This document shows, in pieces, positions 45,510-54,603 of a DNA stretch of 64,000 bases. Under the pieces are notes generated by a model. That model saw nothing but the letters and a program-made list of their open reading frames with translations, was not told where the DNA came from and searched no databases. Source of the stretch: Posidonia oceanica (Eukaryota; Streptophyta; Magnoliopsida; Alismatales; Posidoniaceae); contig JAZBRS010000014.1 of the NCBI GenBank assembly GCA_037176725.1, positions 71,344,501 through 71,408,500 on the forward strand, read 5' to 3'. Each line of letters opens with the position of its first letter. The first letter of the stretch is position 1. The position numbers were made by a program, and so were the translations under genes.

Positions 45510-46125
45510 GGCAGTGATGCTTACTGCCTGGAGTTCTCACGGACTAGGGTTCGCCCGGTTCAGAACACAGACAGCGTTGCTGAGCACTTAGATAGCACGT
45601 TTAATTCCTTGCATTGCATTCCATCACTTAGAGCACACCTTTGAGCATCTAATTAGGCATTCATGGCACTTAGGCATTCAAAGTCTGCATTTCCCTGCGT
45701 ATGCGAGCGTAAGCCTAGAAGGACCGATTCTCGGGTGTGTCGGGGGTGCCTAACACCTTCCCCGCATGTAACAGGAGTCCTTGCCCAGTCTTTTGGCCCG
45801 TAATGACCATATTGACCTTATCCTAGGCATGAGTCATATCATTTGCATCTCATTTCTTTTGCATTACTTTGCATTGCATCCTTTGCTTGGTTTTGCATGT
45901 TTATTCATGCATTTCCCAGGTTTTCCTTGTCTCCCGACTTAATAGACGCGGTGGCGACTCTGAATTGTCTTATCTTCTTCTTTTCTTTCCTTTTTTCCCT
46001 ATCTTAAGTGTTTCCGAGTCAAGTCTTCCTTCTCGGACACAGCCGCTAATAGTGAACCTGATTCTGATCGGAGCACGCGAGCTTTGGCAGTGTGCATGGA
46101 CGATCTGAATACCGAGATTACTACA

Positions 46126-46804
46126 ATATGATAAGTTTCAGACTTATCAACCAGAATAGATAAGTTTCGGACTTATCGCCCGTAAAAGGATTGGTATGAT
46201 AAGTTTCGGACTTATCAACCATAATAGATAAGTTTCAGACTTATTGACCGCAAAAGGGTTGATATGATAAGTTTCGGACTTATCAACCAGAATAGATAAG
46301 TTTCGAACTTATCGACCGCAAAAGGATTGATATGATAAGTTTCGGACTTATCAACCAGAATAGATAGGTTTCGGACTTATCGACCGCAAAAGGATTGATA
46401 TGATAAGTTTTGGACTTATCAACCAGAATAGATAAGTTTCGGACTTATCGACCGCAAAAGGATTGATATGATAAGTTTCGGACTTATCAACCAGAATAGA
46501 TAAGTTTCGGACTTATCGATCGCAAAAGGATTGATATGATAAGTTTCGGACTTATCAACCAGAATAGATAAGTTTCGGACTTATCGACCGCAAAAGGATT
46601 GATATGATAAGTTTCGGACTTATTAACCAGAATAGATAAGTTTCGGACTTATCGATCGCAAAAGGATTGATATGATAAGTTTTGGACTTATCAACCAGAA
46701 TAGATAAGTTTCGAACTTATCGACCGTAAAAGAGTTGATATGATAAGTTTCAGACTTATCAACCAGAATAGATAAGTTTCGGACTTATCGACCGCAAAAG
46801 GATT
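46126..46804. repeat. GATAAGT hairpin satellite, right part
   Basis: About ten 68-bp dimers, each with two copies of GATAAGT/TTCGG/ACTTATC joined by AACCAGAATA and GACCGCAAAAGGATTGATAT. Twenty stems in 679 bp. The first five bases (ATATG) are the second copy of the solo LTR target duplication. Confidence 0.95.
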
Positions 46805-48382
46805 ACAACGGGAATACCAAAACCCATTGACAGTTAGGGGTGTCAACCCAATGCACAGGATAAGACGATACCAATGGGCGACATTGATGCCCTTGGTATC
46901 AAGAAAATATGGCAGACCTACGAGTCTATCGGTCAAGTGGAGTGGCGACAAGTCATCAAACTCATCTGCTAGAAAGTTAGACAATATGACGGATGTCAAA
47001 CGAGTAGTTAGGGGTACCAGCCTGGTGTATAGGATAAGACGAAGGAGAGATGTCCTTGGTGGAAGTACTGTCCCAACTATTTCATCCAGAAAGCAGCTGG
47101 CCTGCCCTCGGCTGAGAATTGCTCGATGCCTTGCAAAGATGAGAAGGAGAGTAAAGAAGTGATTGATGCATGCAAGATTTATGCAAAATTTGGTGCATGA
47201 TTGATTTATTGTGTTGAATATGCATGATTTATGCAATCTTTGTTTGTAGATGCAACTTTTATGCAATTTTGTTTATATGCATGATTTATGCAAATTTTGT
47301 TTATATGCATGATTTATGCAATTTTTGTTTGTAGATGCATGACTTATGCAAATTTTGTTTTTATGCAATTTCGTTGCCCTTAGCTTTTGGAATGCTAGGA
47401 ATGCCTGTTATATAGGAAAGAGTAGTCCTCAACTCACGAGACTCTACCTGGACTCCTAGACTATAGGTGGCTCTCTGGAATGGACGATGTCACAGAGGGT
47501 GATGTGTCTGGTGGTGTGGTGAGAAACAAAGCTCCATGCCAAACTCTCTAGGACCTACACCTACTCTTTTATTTTTCATTTTCATTTTTTTTTACTCCCT
47601 CATAGGTTTGCAGGTTTACTCTATCCCTTGCTTGGAGGTAAAAAACGCCTGGTTTGGTGCTGGGGAGCTGCTGCAAGACAAAGGTGGCTAGTCCCTGTAG
47701 GATTTGTGGGCTTTCCAGGCATATGCTCCGACTCCTCTCCAAGATAAGTCATAGGGATAGGGCTATACTGCTCACCTCTATCTCTAGGGCTGACTTCTAT
47801 CTTCAATTTCTGTCTTCCTTTTTTTTATGTCCTTTTATTGATTGATTTTTTTTTGTTTGATTGCTTCTTCTTTTTTTTGCTCTTTTTTTCCCTTTTTCTT
47901 TTGCTTTCACTCTCACTCTCGGCCTATCATTTTCTCTCCCTCTAGAGGTATAGATAGTATGAGGAGTTTGGACATTTCACTCTGTTCTTTATTGGATGGT
48001 GGCTCCCTCACTTGGTAGGACATCTAGGTAATGTAAACTGAGGAGGAACAAACTCTTTCCCAAGCAGGCTAGCTATTTTGATTTTCGTCATCGGGCATTG
48101 ATTATCATGAATGAAGATTTTTGTTATTTTTGTATATCATGAATGAGTATGATTGATTTTGATTTTTTTTATCATAAATGAAGATGATTGATTTTGATTT
48201 TTTTTTTTTTGACTAATGTTGCTGCAAATGCATGTTGATTTTGCATGCTGCAGAAATGCTAAAAAGAAAGGTATGCAATGCCAAGAATGTATACACATGC
48301 TCATATGAATGACTATGTATTGATGAATGCATAAAAGAAAACAAAAGAAGAAGACTCTGCAAGGCAAAGATGCAGCCTCAGG
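46805..48382 (-). mobile_element. 3' UTR between pol and the hairpin satellite
   Basis: Holds TTGACA/GTTAGGGG/TGTCAA at 46827-46846 and a 12-bp stem GATACCAATGGGC with GCCCTTGGTATC (46867-46879 and 46889-46900, one bulged T). An AT-rich stretch of about 30-bp TATGCATGATTTATGCAA repeats lies at 47165-47370. From 47400 to 48382 I see pyrimidine-rich and poly-T sequence and no recognisable gene. Confidence 0.65.
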
Positions 48383-49420
48383 TCATTGGTAGTACTTCTT
48401 GAGGTAGCAAGAGTTGACCGGTCTTGACTGCTCAACCTGGTCTATGTCCCCAAGGATCGCCGCACCACCGGAGAGGATCTGCTTGACAATGAAAGGGCCG
48501 CACCAATTGGGCCTGAATTTGCCACGGGTGTCAGGCAGATGTATAGCCCGCAAGACTAGATCTCTGGGTGTGAGATTTCTAGGTCTTACCTTCTTCTGAT
48601 AAGCTCTAGCCATGCGCCTCTGATAGCATCGGGCATGATGCATGGCTTGCAAGCTGTGCTCGTCGATCAAATTCAGCTGGATGCAGCGGTTATCAATCCA
48701 TTCTACCTCCACTAGCTCAGCTTCTCGTAGGATTCGGAGTGATGGGATCTCTACCTCAATGGGCAAAATAGCCTCCATGCCATACATGAGTGAATATGGA
48801 GTTGCCCCTGTTGAAGTCTGGACTGATGTTCTATACGTCCAAAGTGCATACAGAAGCTTGTCGTGCCAGTCCTTATGAGTCTCAACCATTTTCTTCAAAA
48901 TTTTCACAAGATTCTTGTTGGTTGACTCAACTGCGCCATTCATCTGTGGCCGATAAGGTGAGGATTTGTGGTGTTTGATCTTGAAACTCTAGAGATAATT
49001 CTCAATCCTCTAGGCTATGAAGTTCTTGCCGTTATCAGATATGATGGCGTGTGGGACCCCGTACCGGGCAATGATGTTGTTCCTGATGAACTTCTCCATT
49101 GTTGCGGCTGTGACAGTCTTATATGAGGCTGCCTCCACCCACTTGGTGAAGTAATCAATCGCTACCAGGATATAGTGATGACCATTGGAGGCTGCAGGAT
49201 GTACGGCCCTATGACGTCAATTCCCCATGTAGAGAAAGGCCATGGTGATGACATGCTATGCAATTGCCGTGGGGGAGCATGAATGAAGTTCCCATGGATC
49301 TGGCAGTTGTGGCATCTGCGCACAAACTGGCAGCAATCTGCCTCCATGGTTGACCAGAAATAGCCCTGAAGCATGATCTTCTTGCCTAGCAACACACTAT
49401 TCATATGAGGGCCGCATGTC
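48383..49420 (-). pseudogene. pol: Tat/Ogre pol: integrase region
   Basis: Integrase part of the Ty3/gypsy polyprotein, read on the minus strand. A zinc-binding H-H-C-C finger starts the region (HTGTCGPH, then CCQFVRRCHNCQ, about 49,290-49,440). The catalytic residues are all visible: Asp in WGIDVIGP (about 49,220), Asp in SDNG (about 49,035), Glu in MNGAVES (about 48,925). The C-terminal part has the family's RTSVQTSTGATP and MEAILPIEVEIPS motifs and ends in a natural-looking stop after CYLKKYYQ at 48383. The frame is broken by a one-base shift near 49,200 and two TAG codons between 48,980 and 49,015. Sequence similarity to the Ogre/Tat integrase end is strong by eye. Confidence 0.92.
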
Positions 49421-50640
49421 CCTGTATGAATTTGGAGCATCAGTGTGTCGGCTTCTGTCTTGTACACACAGCGAAGGAGCATTTGATTGTACGATCTCCT
49501 ATAAAGGTGTCCTACTCCTAGCACATATCTTGATTCCAGACGTGCCAAAGTCTTCCTGTCGGCCACTGAAGCACCAGACGGAAGTCTGCTAGACTCCAGG
49601 AAGATCTGGATGTCATGGTACCATCGGAGATGATCTGAGGGGTCTGCCGCTTCAATGCTCATGCAGTATGCAGGCTGCTCTACACGTGTGACTGCCACAT
49701 CCACTGCATAGTCCTCTGATATGGAGAGCCAAGATGCTAAAGTTGCCAATGCATCCGCATAGGCATTCTTGGCTTTACTCATAAAGGTGAAACGGATCTC
49801 CTTGAATTCTTCATTGAGCTTCAAAAGGTACTCATGATATGGCACAAGCTTGGGGTCCCTGGTCTTCTATTCTCCATTGACTTGGGAAATAACGAGCATC
49901 GCATCCCCATATACTCTCAATTGTCGCACGCCGTGCTCAAGTGCAACCTGAAGTCCCAAGATGCATGCCTTGTATTCGGCTTCATTGTTGGTGCACTCGA
50001 AGATCAATTTTCTCGCAAAAGGGATCCACTGACCTTGTGGCGATGCGAGAACTGCACCAATGCCCCTGCCTCACTTGTTGATAGTGCCATCAAAGTATAA
50101 ATGCCAATACTGCTCGTCCTCGGGACCCTCTAGCTCTGAGTTCTCCATGGCAAAATGGATGTCCTCATCAGGGAACTGTGTCTGGAGGGGCTGATACTTA
50201 GGTAGGGGTAAGTCAGCCAAGTGGTCTGCCATTGCCTACCCCTTCATCGACTTCTGTGTGTCGAAAGTGATGTCATATTGGGACAACAACACTTGCCACT
50301 TGACGCATCTGCCTACTTGTGCTGGCTTTTGGAAGAGGAATTTCATCAGATCATGCCAGCAAAGAAGTAGGATAAGGTAGGCCATTATGTAATGCCTCAA
50401 TCTCTGTGTGGCCCAGACAAGAGATAGGTAGACCTTCTCAATGGTGCTGTACTTGGCCTCGCAGTCATTGAACTTCTTACTGAGATAGTAGTTGGCCCGC
50501 TCCTTACGACCTGACTCATCGTGTTGGCCCAAGACTGCACCCATGGAATGCTGAGTGGTGGAGAGATAGAGAAGCAGAGGTCTCCCCGACGTGGGAGGCA
50601 TCAAAACCAGAGGCTTCACCAAGAGCTGCTTGATCTTGTC
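49421..50640 (-). pseudogene. pol: Tat/Ogre pol: RNase H and second RNase H region
   Basis: Continues the same minus-strand frame as the reverse transcriptase. 50236-50622 is an RNase H-like domain (LLLYLSTTQHSMGAVL, YYLSKKF, AKYSTIEKVYL, WATQRLRHYI), followed by a TAG-type stop near 50,236. The next part, about 49,800-50,200, reads like the extra RNase H domain typical of the Tat lineage (YFDGTINK, ECTNNEAEYKACI, GDAMLVISQVNG, KNAYADALATLAS). Several stops are at codons where relatives have Gln or similar (CAG/CAA to TAG/TAA), consistent with C-to-T decay of methylated DNA. Confidence 0.88.
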
Positions 50641-51900
50641 AAATGCAGCCTAGCACTCGACATTCCAACTGATCTGCACATTCTTTCGTAGAAGCTTGAA
50701 GATCGGCACACAAATGGGCGTGAGCTGCGCAATGAACCGACTAATATATTACAGGCATCCCAGCAGTCCTATGACTTCCTTCTCAGTTGCAGGGGGAGGC
50801 ATGTCAATGATTACTCTGGCCTTTCTGGGGTCCACCTCAACTCCCCTCTAGCTGATAATATAGCCCAAAAGCTTCCCAGAAGAAACTCCAAACACACATT
50901 TGTTGGGATTGAGGCGAAGCTTGTAGCGCCTAAGGCGGTCAAAGAGCTTTCTCAGGTAGGATAGGTGATCCTCAAACTCTTTGGACTTGGCGATCATATC
51001 ATCCACATAAACCTCGACCTCTTGGTGAATGAGGTTGTGGAATAATGCAGTCATGGCTCGCTGATAAGTCGTCCCTGCATTCTTGAGTCAAAAAGGCATC
51101 ACTTGGTAGCAGAAGACTCCCCAAGGGGTGATAAAGGAAGTCTTTTCCATATCTTCCTCTGCCATCCTGATTTGGTTGTAGGCTGAGAAGTCATCCATGA
51201 ATGAAAGCATCTTGTGTCCCGCGGTATTGTCAACTAGGACATCAATGTGTGGCAGTGGGAAATCATCCTTAGGACTCGCCTTTTTCATGTCTCTGTAATC
51301 AATGCACATGCGGACCCAGCCATCCTTCTTGGATACCGGCATGACATTTGCAAGCCACTCTGGGTACAGGACTACCTTGAGGAAATTGACATTGTATTGC
51401 TTCACAATTTCCTCCTTGAGCATCAATAGCCATTGCAGACGCCATCCTTTGAGTTTCTGCTTGATGGGCTTTGCGTCTGGCTTAAGTGGCAATGTATGTA
51501 CCACTATCTCAACATTGAGGCCAACCTTGTCATCATAACTCCAGTCGAATACATCTGCATATTCCATGAGGAATGCAATGAATTTTGCTCTAGCCTGGGG
51601 TGTCAACTTGGCGCTAATGTGGATCTCCTTGATGTCTTCGGCTGTGCCGATATTGATAACCTCCGTCTCCTCTTCAACATGGAGGTTTGGCCCTTCGGGG
51701 TCATCGTCATAGGACTGGAATTCAAGCGTCGCTTCTTCATCTACGCCTACATCTTCCTCTTGATCATCCTCCTCTACGTACGTAATAAGTTCCAAGAGGA
51801 TCTCTTTCTCAAAAGTCGGATCAGTGACATCGAAGGAGAGGATGTGCTAGGCGCTCTGCCCTTGACGCTTCAAAATGGTCACACTGACTATCGTGTTCTC
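50641..51900 (-). pseudogene. pol: Tat/Ogre pol: reverse transcriptase region
   Basis: Reverse transcriptase of the same polyprotein. From the right: acidic linker (EEDDQEEDVGVDEEA), then EYADVFDWSYDD, HTLPLKPDAKPIKQK, WLANVMPVSKKDG, RMCIDYRDMKKASPKDDFPLP, LSFMDDFSAYNQI (first catalytic Asp), and the active-site motif YVDDMIAKS at about 50,990-51,015. In-frame stops: 51088-51090 (after CYQVMPF), 50848-50850, about 50,740 and about 50,655. All of 49,200-51,795 is in a single frame, so the decay is mainly by substitution. Protease is not recognised; the region upstream of 51,900 is unclear and gag is missing. Confidence 0.92.
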
Positions 51901-52307
51901 ATATCGACATTGCGTGACCTATGCCCCGGTAGTCTCTGGACTTGCTGATAGGCCAGGTCGCTCTACTTCTACTACCTCTACTGTGTTTTTGGGGTTTTCC
52001 AAATTTTTTGATTTTTTTGGATTTTCAAATGTATATACAGGTAATGGCGGAATCTAGCGGCTGTCCTCCTACTGGCTGATCTGACTGCTACCGCCTGGTG
52101 TAGCGCTTGAGTGAGGCTTGTGCTGTACAAACCATCTAGACTCGCCTCCTACATGCGGAGTGATCAACTCGTCAGGTCTAGTGGGTGTGGCCTCCAACTC
52201 TCCCAAGACCATGATAGCTGGGTGGTCTTGTTGTGGGTCGGAACCTTGAGGCTCGCATTCTGTGAGCACCGCCTTTCCCTTCCTCAGTGTGTGCTTCACC
52301 ACCACCA
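51901..52307 (-). mobile_element. Unassigned edge of the Tat element
   Basis: Between the reverse transcriptase and the Tekay-like LTR. A T-rich tract (51,990-52,030) is followed by a Ser/Pro/Thr-codon-rich stretch on the minus strand (VLGELEATPTRPDELI) that could be a gag-pol linker. No protease active site (DSG or DTG) is visible. The rest of this element's 5' half is gone. Confidence 0.4.
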
Positions 52308-54450
52308 CCGCGCCGCTGCTGTCGCTGCCAGGAGGAGGAGGTCCGGAGCAGCTTGAGGAGGAGGATGCGCCGTCGCTCGCCTCCACGTCGCCGGTGAAAG
52401 GTACACACTTCTTAGGCTTCTTCTTGATTCCTTGAAGTGATTATAGGATCATGATAGTGTGAATGAGGTGCTTGTATGCTTGGGAGTATTTATTTAGCAT
52501 TTAGAGGGGATTTATGCATGTTTATGGTGGGGGTTGGTTTTTCGGATGAATCGTGAATAAAAGTTTTGATTTGTGATTTCTTGCGATCCATTCAACGGAT
52601 CCTTTTGTTTCATGTCCCAAATGATAGATCGTCTCGAGATCTTCGTTTGGGTATGTGGTTTGCATACTTTTGTTATCTGTGTAGGGGCCGGCGGCCATTT
52701 CCCACTTGGGATGATTTTTAGGTCGTCTGAAAGAGGGGTTTCTGGTCGTTTGGTTTGGCATACCAAAATATTTCGGTATCCCATTTTTGCTCCAGTTTGT
52801 GGGTTAGGGCTCTGGTTCGGTCAACCAAATCAGTCTGATGTGTCAGACCAGCGCCCAAGTTTAGTCGACCGTTGGAAAACTGTCTGCCGAATCAGGACTT
52901 GTTTGCTTTCCTAGGTCTCTGGTCCAGTCGACCGATCTACTTCGGTCTGCCGAACCAGACCCTGACCCATTTCCTTGGGTGGTTTTGGGTTATGTTCGGG
53001 GTAGTTTAACATAGTGAATTACTAGTTCACCCTTGTAGGTAATTATGGCACAATAATGATTAGGATAATCATTAGATTGATATAGGGAATGCCTAAAATA
53101 TATTAGTAAGATTCCTTAGGGATTGTGATTAGTATAAAAGATTATAGAACTTAGAGACACTAAGTTCTCCATTAAATGGCTTAAATGGACCTTAGGGATC
53201 ATGATTATCCCAGGATTAGATATTGGTGGCTTGGTTGGTGTCCGGTCTTGTAAGTCAAATGGGACTTCGAGACCGTTGTTCTGCCTTCGGTGCGGTGTTC
53301 TGTGCAATGTTTGGTGCGGTGTTCTGTGGTGTTTTGGTATGTGATGTTTAATGTCTTTTGAATGGCTTTAAAGGGTTTTTCAAAAGGAAAGATGGATAAA
53401 GTTTTCAAATGATATTTAAAGGATTTCAAATGGTTTTCCAAAGGATGTTTTGGAAAGAAAATGCATTAGTTTAGCAAAGGTTTTGGAAAGGATTTCATTA
53501 TGGCTTTGGTTGTGAACCGAGACTTAGGCACCAAGCCGGCCTTACAGGGACGACTGATACCCCTATGGTCACGAGCCACTTGCCAAGGTGAGGTCTGAAT
53601 GTTTGTTGTGGGCCAAGACTCTGAGGTGAGTGTAGCCTGGACCCGTGGGTGTGACTGCATTCCTCAGGAATGCGACTACACTCTGCGGTGTGTCGGACAC
53701 GTCACCGGGGTTGAGGTCCATAGGGTCAACGTGCTGGCCGTACCTAGTGGTATCGTGGCAGCGGACTCGGGAGGTATGATACTCCTGTGTAGCTGGGCGT
53801 GATACCTTAGTTGTTATAGATACCGAGACTTGTGGGTGCTGGCTGAGCCAAGGGGTGAGGAGCCTCTAGTGGTTCGGAGCACTAACTTTTGGACGCTGAT
53901 AGAGCGTACCCTATGGTTTGTCCTTAAAGGGGATAGCTTGCCCAGGTGGGGTGAGCGGCTTTCCCAGGTGGGGTTAGCCTTTTGAGGGTCCTTCTGGTGA
54001 GAGGACGCCGTAACAGGCAGACTCCTACACAGGGTGGTTGTCAGTGGCAGTACAGTGAGTGCGGGGGTGAGTCCCTGGCTACAGCTAGAGGCCAGTGTCG
54101 GTTGGTCGGGTCCTGGTTACACGACACAGAGGGGTCCTGCCGAGGAGGTTGGACTTCATGACAAATAGGTGCGACCTGTCTGTGGCAGTGCAATGCGTTT
54201 CGACGGCTGCTTGAGGCCAGTGTTGTTTGTTTGTGGTTGTGGCCTCGCCGATGAGGCGTAGGGCTTGCGCTAGTGAGGCACTGCTGTGTTGCTTGTCCTT
54301 ATTTAGGGATTCAGACTTTGGTATAGAGCATACCTTGTTTGCCGAGCGATAGCTTGTTGGCTTTTGATCCAGGATGGATCGTGTGTTTTGTTGAGCAGTG
54401 TCTTAGTATTATTTCGATTGCTATGCGCCTATGAGGCATTGCTGTTTGGC
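52308..54450 (+). mobile_element. Truncated chromovirus (Tekay/Del-like) LTR, copy 1
   Basis: Homologous to 54930-56805 in copy 2, starting at GCTGCCAGGAGGAGG and including TCGCCGGTGAAAGGTACA, the ACGGATCCTTTTGTT region and the GGGTTAGCC...TTGAGGGTCCTTCTGGT region. It lacks about the first 325 bp and about the last 650 bp of the LTR. Relative to copy 2 it has about 310 extra bp at 53,630-53,940. Diverged widely from copy 2, so old. Confidence 0.8.
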
Positions 54451-54603
54451 CATTGAGGAGCGTAGATTTCCCCTACTGATCCCGAGATTTTGGCGGCATC
54501 TTGGTGTTGGTGGTCTGGGATCGTGAATGAGACATCCGAGTTGGTACCCCTTGGCTTTTCGCCTCGTAAATTTCGAGGGCGAAATTCTTTAAGGTGGTTA
54601 GGA
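54451..54603 (+). mobile_element. Last bases of chromovirus pol plus polypurine tract
   Basis: AAATTTCGAGGGCGAAATTC then TTTAAGGTGGTTAGGA directly before an LTR start. Plant Tekay/Del elements typically end with coding sequence for an NFEDE-like peptide, then a purine tract, then the LTR; the reading VNFEGEIL-stop fits. Nothing else of gag-pol remains. Confidence 0.6.

Larger units (their letters stand above)
40428..46125 (+). mobile_element. Solo LTR, Tat/Ogre-type, family A (5698 bp)
   Basis: Starts TGTTGACATCCC, ends GATTACTACA, with ATATG on both sides and the host satellite resuming in phase, so this is one LTR left after LTR-LTR recombination. Parts: U3 with CTCTCTCCTAAATTATTC repeats (40850-40910) and an A-rich tract (41160-41750); GC-rich leader (41,840-43,420); donor AATCAG|GTATCT at 43009/43010; AT-rich repeats (43560-44440); a short array of GTTTTGCGTGCC-type units (45200-45430); acceptor ending at 45509; conserved block at about 45740-45785; TGGCGACTCT at 45952-45961. 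ORFs in the GC-rich leader are not conserved in related LTRs. Confidence 0.93.

Noticed and set aside
52069..52386. Small Ser/Pro-rich minus-strand ORF
   Set aside because: Its first codons lie in the chromovirus LTR and the rest in the Tat element, so it is a chance join across an insertion junction.
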